In this document: positions 16,759 to 24,949 of the stretch, piece by piece
Numbering within the stretch: the stretch's first letter is position 1
How the letters are laid out: each line of letters starts with the position of its first letter
NCBI GenBank assembly: GCA_013177935.1
Contig: JABLXZ010000004.1
Span: 62,001-126,000, forward strand
DNA length: 64,000 bases
From: a candidate division WOR-3 bacterium
GTDB lineage: Bacteria > Hydrothermota > Tepidihabitantia > Tepidihabitantales > Tepidihabitantaceae
Direction: 5' to 3'
The notes under the pieces: generated by a model
Told to the model about the DNA's origin: nothing
Databases searched by the model: none
What the model saw: the letters and a program-made list of their open reading frames with translations, nothing else
Program-made: the position numbers and the translations under genes

Positions 16759-17199
16759 CTACTTTGCTCTCAATCGCAACTTCAACTTACCATCTTCCCC
16801 CGAAAAGCCCCAGGTTACTACCCAAAAAGAAAACCAGTTTACCCTTTTCATCATACAGCGAAACCCCTCTTTCGTTAATCGAAGCCGCTCTCTTGCATCA
16901 TCTCCGAATATTACGATGTACCGGGCTGAAATCTTCAATCGCATCTTTCCCTCCCTGTTGTAAACTTCGAGCCCAGTGGTGTCCTGGTCTTTGTTCAACA
17001 CGACGATACCATCACCATCACTATCATAGAGTAAAATATCAGGTTCATTCTCCTCTGCGGTTATGTCAATCTGCACTCTACCGTTTTCGTCTTCCACCTC
17101 AACCCAGCGTGTACGAATCACGCCCTCCTGCCTCTCTGGTACATCGGCAAAACTGGCCACGATTATTGCAAGAAGGAGAGTCATAAAAACTATTCTCAT
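16759..17199 (-). CDS. Secreted protein of unknown function
   Basis: A 146-residue protein with a signal peptide (MRIVFMTLLLAIIVASFADV) and no recognised domain. The mature part alternates short acidic turns and beta strands (VQIDITAEENEPDILLYDSD, GDGIVVLNKDQDTTGLEVYN, KMRLKISARYIVIFGDDARE), which could be an imperfect internal repeat of about 25-30 residues. AGGAGG lies just before the ATG. It is 32 nt downstream of lnt on the same strand and is probably the last gene of the purN-Gfo-lnt operon. Confidence 0.7.
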   Translation of the reverse strand: MRIVFMTLLLAIIVASFADVPERQEGVIRTRWVEVEDENGRVQIDITAEENEPDILLYDSDGDGIVVLNKDQDTTGLEVYNREGKMRLKISARYIVIFGDDARERLRLTKEGFRCMMKRVNWFSFWVVTWGFSGEDGKLKLRLRAK

Positions 17200-17231
17200 A
17201 AGACCTCCTATTTTAATTCAATGGTTCCACT

Positions 17232-18680
17232 TCACATCCGGCGAGCAAAAATCGCCCGGCGTTCCCGCAAACGGCGTCGCCCACGCCGCTGCATAATCAG
17301 ACCCAAAAGAATGCCTATCGGATAGATTATCAAACTCCAGTCCCCGAACCGCCGGTAAAATGTCGGACCAATCGCCTGCGGCACCTGACCGATGAGCACA
17401 TCCTGAATGAACAGTTTTGTCTTTTTGATAACCCTGCCATACGGGTCAATAATAAATGAGATGCCGTTGTTTGCGGAACGAACCATCGGCACCCCATTTT
17501 CCACGGTGCGCATTACCGCCAGTTCCGCATGCTGATGAGCACCGGGCAAAGTGCCAAACCAGCCATCATTGGTCACAACCACCAGGAGTTTTGCACCCCT
17601 TGCGCAAAACTCCCGTGCCAGGTCTGGGAATATCGCCTCAAAGCAGATGAGGCCGGACAGTTTGCCCACCCTGGACTCAAACACGGTATAGTTCCAGCCC
17701 CGGTCCCAGTTTCCCATATCCGCAGTGCCGATCAACTTCCGGATAACTGGCAGTTCATCGGCATAGGGAATTTTTTCGGAAAATGGCACCAGCCGCATCT
17801 TATAATAACGCTGGGTTATTCCAACCCCGGGACGGATTAAGACCGCACCATTGTGCCAGGTGCGATGGTCATCATCGTAAATCGGGGTACCGGTAAATAT
17901 CTCAATGTTCAATGAGTCGGCAAGCGCCCGCAGTGCCGGTCCCATCGTTGTTGAATGCAAAACATCGACCAGTGTTGCCGTCTCAGGATAAATCACCAAA
18001 TCGGGTGTATCCTTTGCCGCCTCTTTTGTTAACCGAATCAAGTCCGACTGAATCCGCTCCCTGGAATCCCAATCACCCTTATCAAACGGTGAAACATTTG
18101 GCTGGACAATTGCCACCCGAAACCAGGGCGCAAGTGGCTTGATATGTGCGCGACTGTACACTAATGGAATTAAAAAAGCAACAACCAGACCGAGAGCATA
18201 ACCTATCCTTTGCCGGGAAAAAAGCAGGCGATAAATCAACAGATTCACCAGCACCACCCAGGCAGAAACAAGATAAACCCCACCCAGTGCTGCCAGTTGA
18301 ATAAAAGGTACGTAAGGGGTCATTGCATAACCGAGCAAATCCCAGGGAAAGGCAATCTGGGTTCGGGAACGGGCAAACTCAAGCAGGGGCAGGACAAGCG
18401 GTGCTGACCACAACCCGAACCGCCGCACCAGAATGCTAAACACACCCGTATAGAGCCCGAGATAGCCAAACAGCAAAACAACGCCGATATTCAGTAACAG
18501 CCGGGTTATCAGCTGCACCGGTACAACCAGAAACCATAGCCACCAGAGATGAAACCCCGCAGCGAAAAATCCAAAAAGCCAGCCCCAGAAAAACACCTTG
18601 CTGCCCTTTTCTATTATCCAGAAGAGCGGTATCAACGCAAAAAACGCTAAAAACCGCAACGGGAATGGTGCAAACGCCAA
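17232..18680 (-). CDS. lnt: Apolipoprotein N-acyltransferase
   Basis: This inner-membrane enzyme adds the third acyl chain to lipoproteins, a step needed for Lol sorting in diderms. The N-terminal half has several transmembrane helices. The nitrilase-like periplasmic domain carries VIYPETAT (Glu), RYYKMRLVPFSEKIPY (Lys) and GLICFEAIFPDLAREF (Cys), the expected catalytic triad. A TM helix and an Arg-rich tail follow. The first usable standard start is TTG 18680, but coding-like sequence (RRFLILFSAALCLGLAF) continues upstream to about 18725 without ATG, GTG or TTG. The true start may be a non-standard codon (ATC 18725-18723, with GGAAGG 4 nt before it). Confidence 0.9.
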   Translation of the reverse strand: MAFAPFPLRFLAFFALIPLFWIIEKGSKVFFWGWLFGFFAAGFHLWWLWFLVVPVQLITRLLLNIGVVLLFGYLGLYTGVFSILVRRFGLWSAPLVLPLLEFARSRTQIAFPWDLLGYAMTPYVPFIQLAALGGVYLVSAWVVLVNLLIYRLLFSRQRIGYALGLVVAFLIPLVYSRAHIKPLAPWFRVAIVQPNVSPFDKGDWDSRERIQSDLIRLTKEAAKDTPDLVIYPETATLVDVLHSTTMGPALRALADSLNIEIFTGTPIYDDDHRTWHNGAVLIRPGVGITQRYYKMRLVPFSEKIPYADELPVIRKLIGTADMGNWDRGWNYTVFESRVGKLSGLICFEAIFPDLAREFCARGAKLLVVVTNDGWFGTLPGAHQHAELAVMRTVENGVPMVRSANNGISFIIDPYGRVIKKTKLFIQDVLIGQVPQAIGPTFYRRFGDWSLIIYPIGILLGLIMQRRGRRRLRERRAIFARRM

Positions 18681-18709
18681 GCCCAGACAAAGTGCCGCGG
18701 AAAAAAGTA

Positions 18710-19801
18710 TCAGGAACCGGCGGATGGTGCCTTCCTTTCTTCAGTAAGTTCTACCTCTTGACCGGAAGCATTAGACCGGTAAAAACCATCCGTAATCCGG
18801 GAAATTGTCAGGGCATCGGCAACGGTTTCCGCCGGTGGCAAATCCTGTAAAAGCGCATCGACCCACAGTTCAATCAACCGCCTGTACGCCTCGCGCAAAA
18901 GCCCCTTCTCCGGAATCTGGGGTGTGATGTTCACCAGCCTGCCATGCATCTCCTTGTTGATGGTAATCGGATTCAACAACGCTGCACCCGAAGTGCCAAA
19001 CAGATTGAAATAGACAAAGTCCCGCTCCATCAACAAACTCCAGCCCACCTCAACCGTCAAAACCACATCGGAATCGAACCTGATTAAGGCAAATGCAGTG
19101 TCTTCCACCGCAGAACGGGCATTTCGCTTTGCCGCCACACCATAAATCCGCACCGGTTTTGCCGGCTTCAAAACCCAGAGTGCCGAATCAAGCAACGCCG
19201 AACCAAGCGTTAAGAACGCACCGCCACCGGCGCGCCGCGGCTCATACCACCAGCCTGTTGGTGACCAGGAGTCGCGACCACGCAGCCAGCCTGTCTTGCA
19301 ATAGTACACCTTGCCCAGTTCCCGACCGTCAACAAAGTTCTTGACGGTCTGGACATCAGGCCTTAAACGGGTCACCAGACAGGGCATCAAACGACGCCGG
19401 GTCCGTTCTGCTACTGCGACCATCTGCTCCGCCTCGTGATAATTGAGTGCCAGCGGCATTTCGCACAAAACATCCTTACCGTACTCCATCGCCGCAATCG
19501 CCATCGGTGCATGCAGATAATTGGGGGTTGCGAGTACTAACGCCTGAACCTCCTCATCCTCCTTTAACCGGTCAAAGTCGGTGTAATACCTCTTTACCCC
19601 GTGCAACGAAGCGAGATGACGCAACTTCCGGACATCATTATCGCACAACGCCACCAGTTCAATACAGGGGTTTGCCTTCAATGCCGGAATAAGCACCAGT
19701 TGTGCCTGGGCACCACAACCGACAACCGCAACCCGGAGCCGGGTAGTTAGCGGGAGCGCACCAGCACCCGCCGCCCTTGTATTTCCAGCCTGTCCTCGCA
19801 A
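18710..19801 (-). CDS. Gfo/Idh/MocA-family NAD(P)-dependent oxidoreductase
   Basis: A 363-residue Rossmann-fold dehydrogenase. The dinucleotide motif is VAVVGCGAQAQLVL near residue 24, followed by LATPNYLHAPMAIAAMEYGK and the CEMPLALNYHEAEQMVAVAE stretch. In this family the latter holds the EKP motif, here EMP, so the catalytic Lys is replaced by Met. The C-terminal domain has GGGAFLTLGSALLDSALWVL with LGSALLD in the usual metal/substrate His position. Substrate unknown. The start is TTG 19801, with GAGGT just upstream, giving a 55-nt overlap with purN; no ATG or GTG is nearer. It is probably cotranscribed with purN and lnt. Confidence 0.85.
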   Translation of the reverse strand: MRGQAGNTRAAGAGALPLTTRLRVAVVGCGAQAQLVLIPALKANPCIELVALCDNDVRKLRHLASLHGVKRYYTDFDRLKEDEEVQALVLATPNYLHAPMAIAAMEYGKDVLCEMPLALNYHEAEQMVAVAERTRRRLMPCLVTRLRPDVQTVKNFVDGRELGKVYYCKTGWLRGRDSWSPTGWWYEPRRAGGGAFLTLGSALLDSALWVLKPAKPVRIYGVAAKRNARSAVEDTAFALIRFDSDVVLTVEVGWSLLMERDFVYFNLFGTSGAALLNPITINKEMHGRLVNITPQIPEKGLLREAYRRLIELWVDALLQDLPPAETVADALTISRITDGFYRSNASGQEVELTEERKAPSAGS

Positions 19802-20373
19802 AACAACCTCACCGCCTCAGGATATGCCTGATGCTCCTCAACCAGCACCCGCAAAGAAAGCGACTCCGGCGTATCCACATCCCGCACCGGTATTGCCCTT
19901 TGCACGATTATTGGCCCGCAATCAACGTCTGCGGTCACAAAGTGCACAGTGCAGCCGGTAATTTTCACCCCATAATTAATCACCGCTTCATGAACCTGAA
20001 TCCCCTGTAAACCGGCAAAAGCGGGCAGGAGCGAAGGGTGAATGTTCATTATCCGCATCGGATACCGCTCAAGAAACTTTTGCGATAGAATCCGGTTGAA
20101 CCCGGCAAGACAAACCAGGTCAATTTGATGTGGCTCAAGCGCCCTGATTACCTCTTCCTCAAACGCCGCACGGCAGGAAAAGTTACGGTGGTCAATTGTT
20201 ACAGTTGGAATCCGAAAAGTAGCGGCACGATTCAAGACCGGAGCCTCTGGCACATTGACAACTAAAATTCTAATCTCCGCAGGAAAGTCCGGCCGTTCAC
20301 AACTGCGGGCTAAAGCCTCAAAATTTGTCCCGCGCCCTGAAGCCAGAACCGCAATCCCCTTTTTGACTTTCAT
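19747..20373 (-). CDS. purN: Phosphoribosylglycinamide formyltransferase
   Basis: It transfers a formyl group from 10-formyl-THF to GAR in de novo purine synthesis. The 208 residues have GIAVLASGRGTNFEALA, the catalytic LVCLAGFNRILS and MRIMNIHPSLLPAFAG with conserved Asn/His, and GCTVHFVTADVDCGPIIVQR with the catalytic Asp. The length is normal for GARTfase. The ATG at 20373 is preceded at 6 nt by a TACAAT -10 box and lacks a Shine-Dalgarno site, so its mRNA is likely leaderless. No other pur genes lie here; it heads an operon with a Gfo/Idh gene and lnt. Confidence 0.94.
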   Translation of the reverse strand: MKVKKGIAVLASGRGTNFEALARSCERPDFPAEIRILVVNVPEAPVLNRAATFRIPTVTIDHRNFSCRAAFEEEVIRALEPHQIDLVCLAGFNRILSQKFLERYPMRIMNIHPSLLPAFAGLQGIQVHEAVINYGVKITGCTVHFVTADVDCGPIIVQRAIPVRDVDTPESLSLRVLVEEHQAYPEAVRLFCEDRLEIQGRRVLVRSR

Positions 20374-20379
20374 ACTACG

Positions 20380-20407
20380 ATTGTAATTATTCGCTGGTGG
20401 TTGTCAA
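20380..20407 (-). promoter_or_regulatory. Promoter of purN operon, leaderless arrangement
   Basis: Minus strand: TTGACA (20407-20402), a 16-nt spacer and TACAAT (20385-20380), then 6 nt to the ATG. Both boxes are close to consensus, and no ribosome-binding site fits between them and the start. Confidence 0.75.
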
Positions 20408-20538
20408 AACAAACAACACACCTCAAAAATAATCTCTTTGAAATGGCTTTGTTTTGAGGGAACTATCGCAGGGCAAAACTATTTTTGCTAAATTCTACCG
20501 TTAAAATTCATTTGTCCTAATTGCGAACATCACTCTTT

Positions 20539-22041
20539 CTATCGCACCAGCACCACCTTTTTCACCACTCTTGTATCAGGCACCTCAAGTTGGATAAAGT
20601 GCACCCCGCAAGCTATATCATCCGGGAGTTTGACCATATATCTGCCCGGCTCTTTATATCCAGCAACAAGCAACCGCTCCTGCCTGCCCATAACATCATA
20701 AACACCCAGCCGGACAAAGCCCACCCTTTTCAAATTGAACTCACATTCTCCTCTTGGACTAACTTTAAGCGCTGTAAAACCGGACTGCACCCGCTCTTTC
20801 CAACTCCTCCCCTGCGGACCGGGCGCACCATGCTTAAAGTAAATCTGGAAGGTATCGCCACTGTTCGCGCCCGTCATATTCCAGATAAAATATAGATGGT
20901 CTGGGTTTGGTCCATCACCACCGCTCGTAAAACCGGAGAAATAATAGCGGTGAAGGGAATCACCCGGTCTTACTAAATACCTTTGACCCCACTCACCATT
21001 CCTGTTCCGCTCACGATACCAGTAATAAACAACATGTCGGGTAAGGATTCCCATAAAAAATATACCATAACCAATTCCGTTCCTGGTAAATGTGAAGTTG
21101 TCGCATCCACCTATTGTGTCACCGCCTGTTATATACAGTGTTTCTCTTGGCTGCCAGATGCCATTAGACCTCCAGGAGTGGTAACTGCCACCGCTTTGAT
21201 AAAAAATTATATGTGATTCACCGGTGAAGGGATTGACTCGCAGCCAATATGGGACTTCACTGGTGGGGAAGGTATCGGCTCCAGCGTGAATCAACTCCCT
21301 TGGACTCCAGACCGTGCCATTCCGACAGCGATAGATATATCTGCTGATGCCGCCACCCTGAAGTAGATAAACCACATGGACCCGATTGTCAGGTCCAGCA
21401 GCCAAATAAGGTAAAGCAATTCCCGAATCAGGACCAACGCTGTCCAGAACAAGAGGCGGCTGCCAAACCCCGCCAACCTTTTCCCGATACACAAGCCAGG
21501 TGCCGTAAAGGTGATAAGACTCCTTCCAGAGCGTATGAATATGACCATCCGGACTGCAGGAAACAAGAACCCCTCCCCGTGGTAGTGTGCCCGAACCAAC
21601 CGAGATTAAAGTTGACACACTGTCCCAGACACCATCAGCCCGGCGCATCTTATACCAGATGTGATAGCCACGATACTCCTGCCAGACAGTATGGATGTTG
21701 CCCTGCGAGTCACAGGCAATCTCCGGATAGCAGCATTTGTGCCATTGCGCCAAATCGGCGCTGATGCAGGTGTCCGGAGTCCAGCTCACATCAGGAACAA
21801 ACCGCTTGTAATAAACCTGAGGTTGTAGTGGGTCGCTGGTACGGTAAGAACCCCAGACGATGTGTATCTGACCATCCGGAGAGACAACAATCGGGTTATA
21901 AGGACATTCAAGGGGGTTGTTATAAGGGGGCGCGGTCAGGCAGGTTTCAGGGTCCCAGACGATTTGCGGATGAAACATCGTGTTTAACTCTTGCCTATTG
22001 ACTGGGGTAAGGGAAATTAAAACAATTAAGAGAACTGTCAC
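20539..22041 (-). CDS. Secreted beta-propeller-like protein with T9SS-type sorting domain
   Basis: A 500-residue exported protein. The body contains repeated strands of the type SPDGQIHIVW, DSQGNIHTVWQEYRG, SPDGHIHTLWKE, GPDNRVHVVYLLQ and NPFTGESHIIFYQ, spaced about 50 residues apart, as in sialidase-like propellers. The C-terminal 80 residues end with DIACGVHFIQLEVPDTRVVK then KVVLVR, a Por/T9SS-type sorting domain. I set the start at GTG 22041, which has GAGGT 4-5 nt upstream and gives the signal peptide MTVLLIVLISLTPVNRQ; TTG 22065 would add eight charged residues. No enzymatic motif was recognised. It lies directly downstream of the 138-residue secreted protein and is likely cotranscribed with it. 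Confidence 0.75.
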   Translation of the reverse strand: MTVLLIVLISLTPVNRQELNTMFHPQIVWDPETCLTAPPYNNPLECPYNPIVVSPDGQIHIVWGSYRTSDPLQPQVYYKRFVPDVSWTPDTCISADLAQWHKCCYPEIACDSQGNIHTVWQEYRGYHIWYKMRRADGVWDSVSTLISVGSGTLPRGGVLVSCSPDGHIHTLWKESYHLYGTWLVYREKVGGVWQPPLVLDSVGPDSGIALPYLAAGPDNRVHVVYLLQGGGISRYIYRCRNGTVWSPRELIHAGADTFPTSEVPYWLRVNPFTGESHIIFYQSGGSYHSWRSNGIWQPRETLYITGGDTIGGCDNFTFTRNGIGYGIFFMGILTRHVVYYWYRERNRNGEWGQRYLVRPGDSLHRYYFSGFTSGGDGPNPDHLYFIWNMTGANSGDTFQIYFKHGAPGPQGRSWKERVQSGFTALKVSPRGECEFNLKRVGFVRLGVYDVMGRQERLLVAGYKEPGRYMVKLPDDIACGVHFIQLEVPDTRVVKKVVLVR

Positions 22042-22065
22042 ATTTACCTCACTTTTACTTTTCAA

Positions 22066-22482
22066 TCATTGTCTTCGTGGAATCGCTGGTCTTGTGGTTG
22101 GGTACTGAAGGTACAGGTCAAAGGTGTCACAGACCGTGTTATCCGGATATGATGTCCAGTCGGTGTAGTCGGAAAATAAAGTATCGTTATTTTCCAGACG
22201 CCAGCCAATAAATGTGTAGTCCCAGCCATAATCAAGCGGCGGTTCTCCGCCATTCCACCAGTGAAGGTATTCGGGATAGGTGGGAGACATAGGGTTGTAG
22301 GCCAAGGTGGCGTACCGTTCTGGACTTGGTGACTGGTTGTTTGCACGCCAGCATTCAATATAACCAGAAACTTGTTGTATTGTGTCCTTTCTCATTACAT
22401 TCCGGGTGAAAAAGCCCTCTTCGGCATAGATGAGCAGTGGCAGGATAAAGAGAATTGTTATCAAAGTTTGTGCCCTTTTCAT
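22066..22482 (-). CDS. Secreted protein of unknown function
   Basis: A 138-residue protein with signal peptide MKRAQTLITILFILPLLIYA. The mature part is rich in Trp, Tyr and Pro (ECWRANNQSPSPERYATLAY, LHWWNGGEPPLDYGWDYTFI). No known domain was recognised. It ends TTRPAIPRRQ and its stop lies close to the start of the propeller gene. AAGGAGG precedes the ATG. The upstream region is copy 1 of the duplicated promoter-leader, shared with the Cys-rich secreted protein at 24221. Confidence 0.65.
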   Translation of the reverse strand: MKRAQTLITILFILPLLIYAEEGFFTRNVMRKDTIQQVSGYIECWRANNQSPSPERYATLAYNPMSPTYPEYLHWWNGGEPPLDYGWDYTFIGWRLENNDTLFSDYTDWTSYPDNTVCDTFDLYLQYPTTRPAIPRRQ

Positions 22483-22696
22483 CTTAAACCTCCTTACTTT
22501 TTATTCTTGTTGCCACATTAAATAAGTTTAACTCCAGCCCAATTCTGGACCGGAGGCGCACCCTGCCACCAATCACCTCACCGGATTTGTTGTAAAACCA
22601 GAAATCACAGGATAGAAAGAGTAGAGTAGACTCGTCATCGTAGACTCTGTAAAAATATACAGCAAAAAACCTGTTTTGTCAAGTCGCCGGCATCTT
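22483..22696 (-). repeat. Duplicated promoter-leader element, copy 1
   Basis: This region, directly upstream of the 138-residue secreted protein, is nearly the same as 24950-25174. The best-conserved part is 22532-22696 against 25006-25174; weaker similarity runs on to both start codons and their AAGGAGGTT sites. Differences are few: one A more and a GAGTA unit fewer than copy 2. It contains a promoter and a leader of about 165 nt with a possible small hairpin (TCCAG 22533-22537 with CTGGA 22545-22549). One minus-strand frame is open for 64 codons (22678-22484) without ATG and ends in TAA at 22486-22484. Confidence 0.85.
22654..22682 (-). promoter_or_regulatory. Promoter in repeat copy 1, overlapping a CTG-N10-CAG palindrome
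   Basis: Minus strand: TTGACA (22682-22677), a 17-nt spacer and TATATT (22659-22654). The palindrome CTGTA-N6-TACAG (22647-22662) covers the -10 box and has the CTG-N10-CAG pattern of the E. coli LexA box. Whether a LexA-type repressor acts here is unknown. Confidence 0.6.
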
Positions 22697-22846
22697 TACG
22701 GACAAACAAAGCGACGATGCCATCAGTAATACCCAAAAGGAAAAAGTACTCTTAAAATAAATCAGAAAAAATATTTGCCAATCGGGTCAGGTAACAGATG
22801 AAGAAACGCACCGCGTAGGTCGAAACCAAGTAAGCCAATCCCTCCA
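22697..22846. other. Non-coding gap between repeat copy 1 and the HELGH lipoprotein
   Basis: About 150 nt, AT-rich. No gene or terminator could be supported. With repeat copy 1 it makes the 364-nt space 22483-22846. Confidence 0.5.
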
Positions 22847-24037
22847 TTACAATAATATTTTCAAACCAAATCTGAGCCAAGCGGTTGCGTTATATGGCAA
22901 CCCTTGAAGATACCCCGTGGTTTTAGCACCTGCGGCAATTAGTAAGATGCTCTTGGCGGTGATTATTCCCACCTCTGTTTCCAGAGCACAACCCCATGGT
23001 CTTCCTGTCCAACCGTGGAGGTCAAAAGAGAACCGAACTTTATCATAAGGAATATTTCCCACATAAACTCCAGAACAGATTGCATCCGGTTGGGAAATCC
23101 GCCAGAGGTGGCCAATATAACCACTGCCAAATAGCGAGTCGCCACGCCAGTACACCTCAAAATACCGTTCTGTACCGAGTGAAGTCAGTCCGTATGAAAA
23201 TGCGGGCATAATCTGAACTTTCCCAATTTTAAACATCGCAACCTTCACCTGAACCGAATCTAAAAATAACAACTTGAACGTGTAATACAAGGACTGATAA
23301 AAAGGTGGATTAAGCAGGGAAAAAATACACGACTCTTTTCGGATATTTCGGTAAAGCTTCTCTCTTTCATCAAAGGATGGAATAGAATCGTCAGTCTTGA
23401 GGGCAACCATATCCCACAACCAATTCGAGACATCGCCCCCATCACCTATCTTTGTCTTGAGGACATAAAATGATGTCCCTTGTTCATAAAGCGCTGCCCA
23501 GAGAAAATCTGTACCCCTAACCGGCGATATTCCATAAAACTTCTTTCTGAGAAATCGCGCCGCCACTCTTTCTGCTTCCAAACCTCCAACTGTAAACATT
23601 GCCCTTTCTTCTTCCCCAGATTTACTACTATCTGACTCAACATCCCATACTTCAAATGTCCATGCGCTCCGTAACCCAAGCCAAGGAGAAAAAGGCAGGT
23701 AGTTATACGGGATGTAATAACCAACGCTCCATCCATTTTCCACGGCCCGCTGTCCGTGTCCAAGTTCATGGACAACAGTTCCCAACCAGTTTATATTTGA
23801 AATGTCCCAGAGGAGTAACTTGGCAAAGCGATATAAAGGCCCGTTTAGTTTAAGTGGTGCCAGCCCTTCATAAACCGCATAGTCAAGGAAGTTATAAAAA
23901 GATATAAAGTTCGCGGCGGTTTCGGTCATCCCCATCTCCGGCGGTGGATGGCTGGGGTTGATGTAAAACTGAAGTTGAGACTCACTGTTGATAGAAACGC
24001 ATCCAACGAATAAAGAAATTATCAAAAGTTGGCACAT
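22847..24037 (-). CDS. Putative lipoprotein with HELGH zinc-metallopeptidase-like motif
   Basis: A 396-residue protein I cannot place in a named family. The N-terminus MCQLLIISLFVGCVS has a lipobox-like LFVGC, so export as a lipoprotein is likely. WLGTVVHELGHGQRAVENGW near residue 90 contains HExxH followed by GxR and looks like a zinc-binding site. A further Glu lies in VGGLEAERVAARFLRK, a position where gluzincins can have their third ligand. The C-terminal half has alternating strands (YFEVYWRGDSLFGSGYIGHL) that could form a beta-barrel or beta sheet. No ribosome-binding site or promoter is close to the ATG, so it may be the second gene of the 24949 transcript. Function unknown. Confidence 0.65.
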   Translation of the reverse strand: MCQLLIISLFVGCVSINSESQLQFYINPSHPPPEMGMTETAANFISFYNFLDYAVYEGLAPLKLNGPLYRFAKLLLWDISNINWLGTVVHELGHGQRAVENGWSVGYYIPYNYLPFSPWLGLRSAWTFEVWDVESDSSKSGEEERAMFTVGGLEAERVAARFLRKKFYGISPVRGTDFLWAALYEQGTSFYVLKTKIGDGGDVSNWLWDMVALKTDDSIPSFDEREKLYRNIRKESCIFSLLNPPFYQSLYYTFKLLFLDSVQVKVAMFKIGKVQIMPAFSYGLTSLGTERYFEVYWRGDSLFGSGYIGHLWRISQPDAICSGVYVGNIPYDKVRFSFDLHGWTGRPWGCALETEVGIITAKSILLIAAGAKTTGYLQGLPYNATAWLRFGLKILL

Positions 24038-24162
24038 TTTTTAGAGCAAAGAGAAGGAAACGTGAGCAATGTTTGAGCAAGGGAATGAGATTGCCAAGTT
24101 TGGCGCGCAGACTTGTAATGAGGGTTTTGTTCTTCATCCCCAGTTTTGGTATTTCGTTTAAT

Positions 24163-24197
24163 AAGGGAGAGGCGCCCATTTATGGCGCCCATCCCTT
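24163..24197. terminator. Interrupted stem-loop between two minus-strand secreted-protein genes
   Basis: AAGGGA-GA-GGCGCC (24163-24176), loop CATTTAT, GGCGCC-CA-TCCCTT (24184-24197). This is two 6-bp stems separated by a 2x2 mismatch. It lies 24 nt after the stop of the gene ending at 24221. No U-run follows on either strand, so it may reduce read-through or protect mRNA rather than terminate outright. Confidence 0.4.
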
Positions 24198-24220
24198 TCT
24201 CATTAACCACGCTTTTTATT

Positions 24221-24949
24221 CTAAGGTTGGAACGGGTAAAAGACCCAACCATCACCCGAAAAAGTAATGGTATTACTATCAAAGTCAACGTTTCCGTTCA
24301 AATCGAGCTCGTATTCCACAGGTGTTGCTTCGGGATATATTAAGTTGCTGAGATTACCGGAAACTTTGCCGACAAATGTATTATCTGCCAGATTGAGTGT
24401 TCCATTGATGTTCCAATTTGCGGTATTAGGTCCGGTAGATATTGTACCCCATTGCATTGAAGGCCCAAGTTCGATAGCGATGATGTTAAATGTTATGGTA
24501 TTTTCGCTTTCATTATAGGTAAGGGCGTACTGCCCAGCAAACGATGTAAAGTTAAACCAATTCACCATATTCCCAAAAGGATCAGCGGTTACAGCGGTGA
24601 CCAATGGCGCTTCAGTCGCGTTAACCGTAAAGTTCCCTTCTTTAGAACCGTTGCTTTTAACTTCATTGATTAACCCCAGAAGCTGGAAACTTGGATGGTA
24701 ATTACCGCTATAACTCTTGCCTCCTCCTTGTTGACAATCAACGAGTGTCCACCATTTACCCCGTTGATAAGTTCGCCTCGGGCATTGCTCGCCCTGGGGA
24801 CAGTTTGCCCCTGGTAAGTTGCAGTTACTACAAGAAGCAAAAGCCACAGCCGTACCGCTTTGGTACTTGCATTGGTAGCCAATTACTACTGATGGTAACA
24901 AAAGCGAAGATGCAACCACTATTGCTAATGCGGCTTTAAAGTTTCTCAT
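24221..24949 (-). CDS. Secreted protein with Cys-rich N-terminal region
   Basis: A 242-residue protein with signal peptide MRNFKAALAIVVASSLLLPS. The mature N-terminus has seven Cys within 50 residues (YQCKY, SCSNCNLPGANCPQGEQCPR, DCQQGG), suggesting disulfides. The remainder is beta-rich with repeated Asn/Thr strands (TYNESENTITFNIIAIELG, NVDFDSNTITFSGDGWVFY). No recognised family; the strand pattern recalls small lipocalin-like or pepsin-inhibitor-like folds but that is a guess. AAAGGAGGTTG precedes the ATG. It shares its promoter and leader with the gene at 22066. Confidence 0.65.
   Translation of the reverse strand: MRNFKAALAIVVASSLLLPSVVIGYQCKYQSGTAVAFASCSNCNLPGANCPQGEQCPRRTYQRGKWWTLVDCQQGGGKSYSGNYHPSFQLLGLINEVKSNGSKEGNFTVNATEAPLVTAVTADPFGNMVNWFNFTSFAGQYALTYNESENTITFNIIAIELGPSMQWGTISTGPNTANWNINGTLNLADNTFVGKVSGNLSNLIYPEATPVEYELDLNGNVDFDSNTITFSGDGWVFYPFQP

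Noticed and set aside
24163-24197. Classic rho-independent terminator
   Set aside because: The stem is interrupted and no T-run follows on either strand; kept only as a low-confidence stem-loop.
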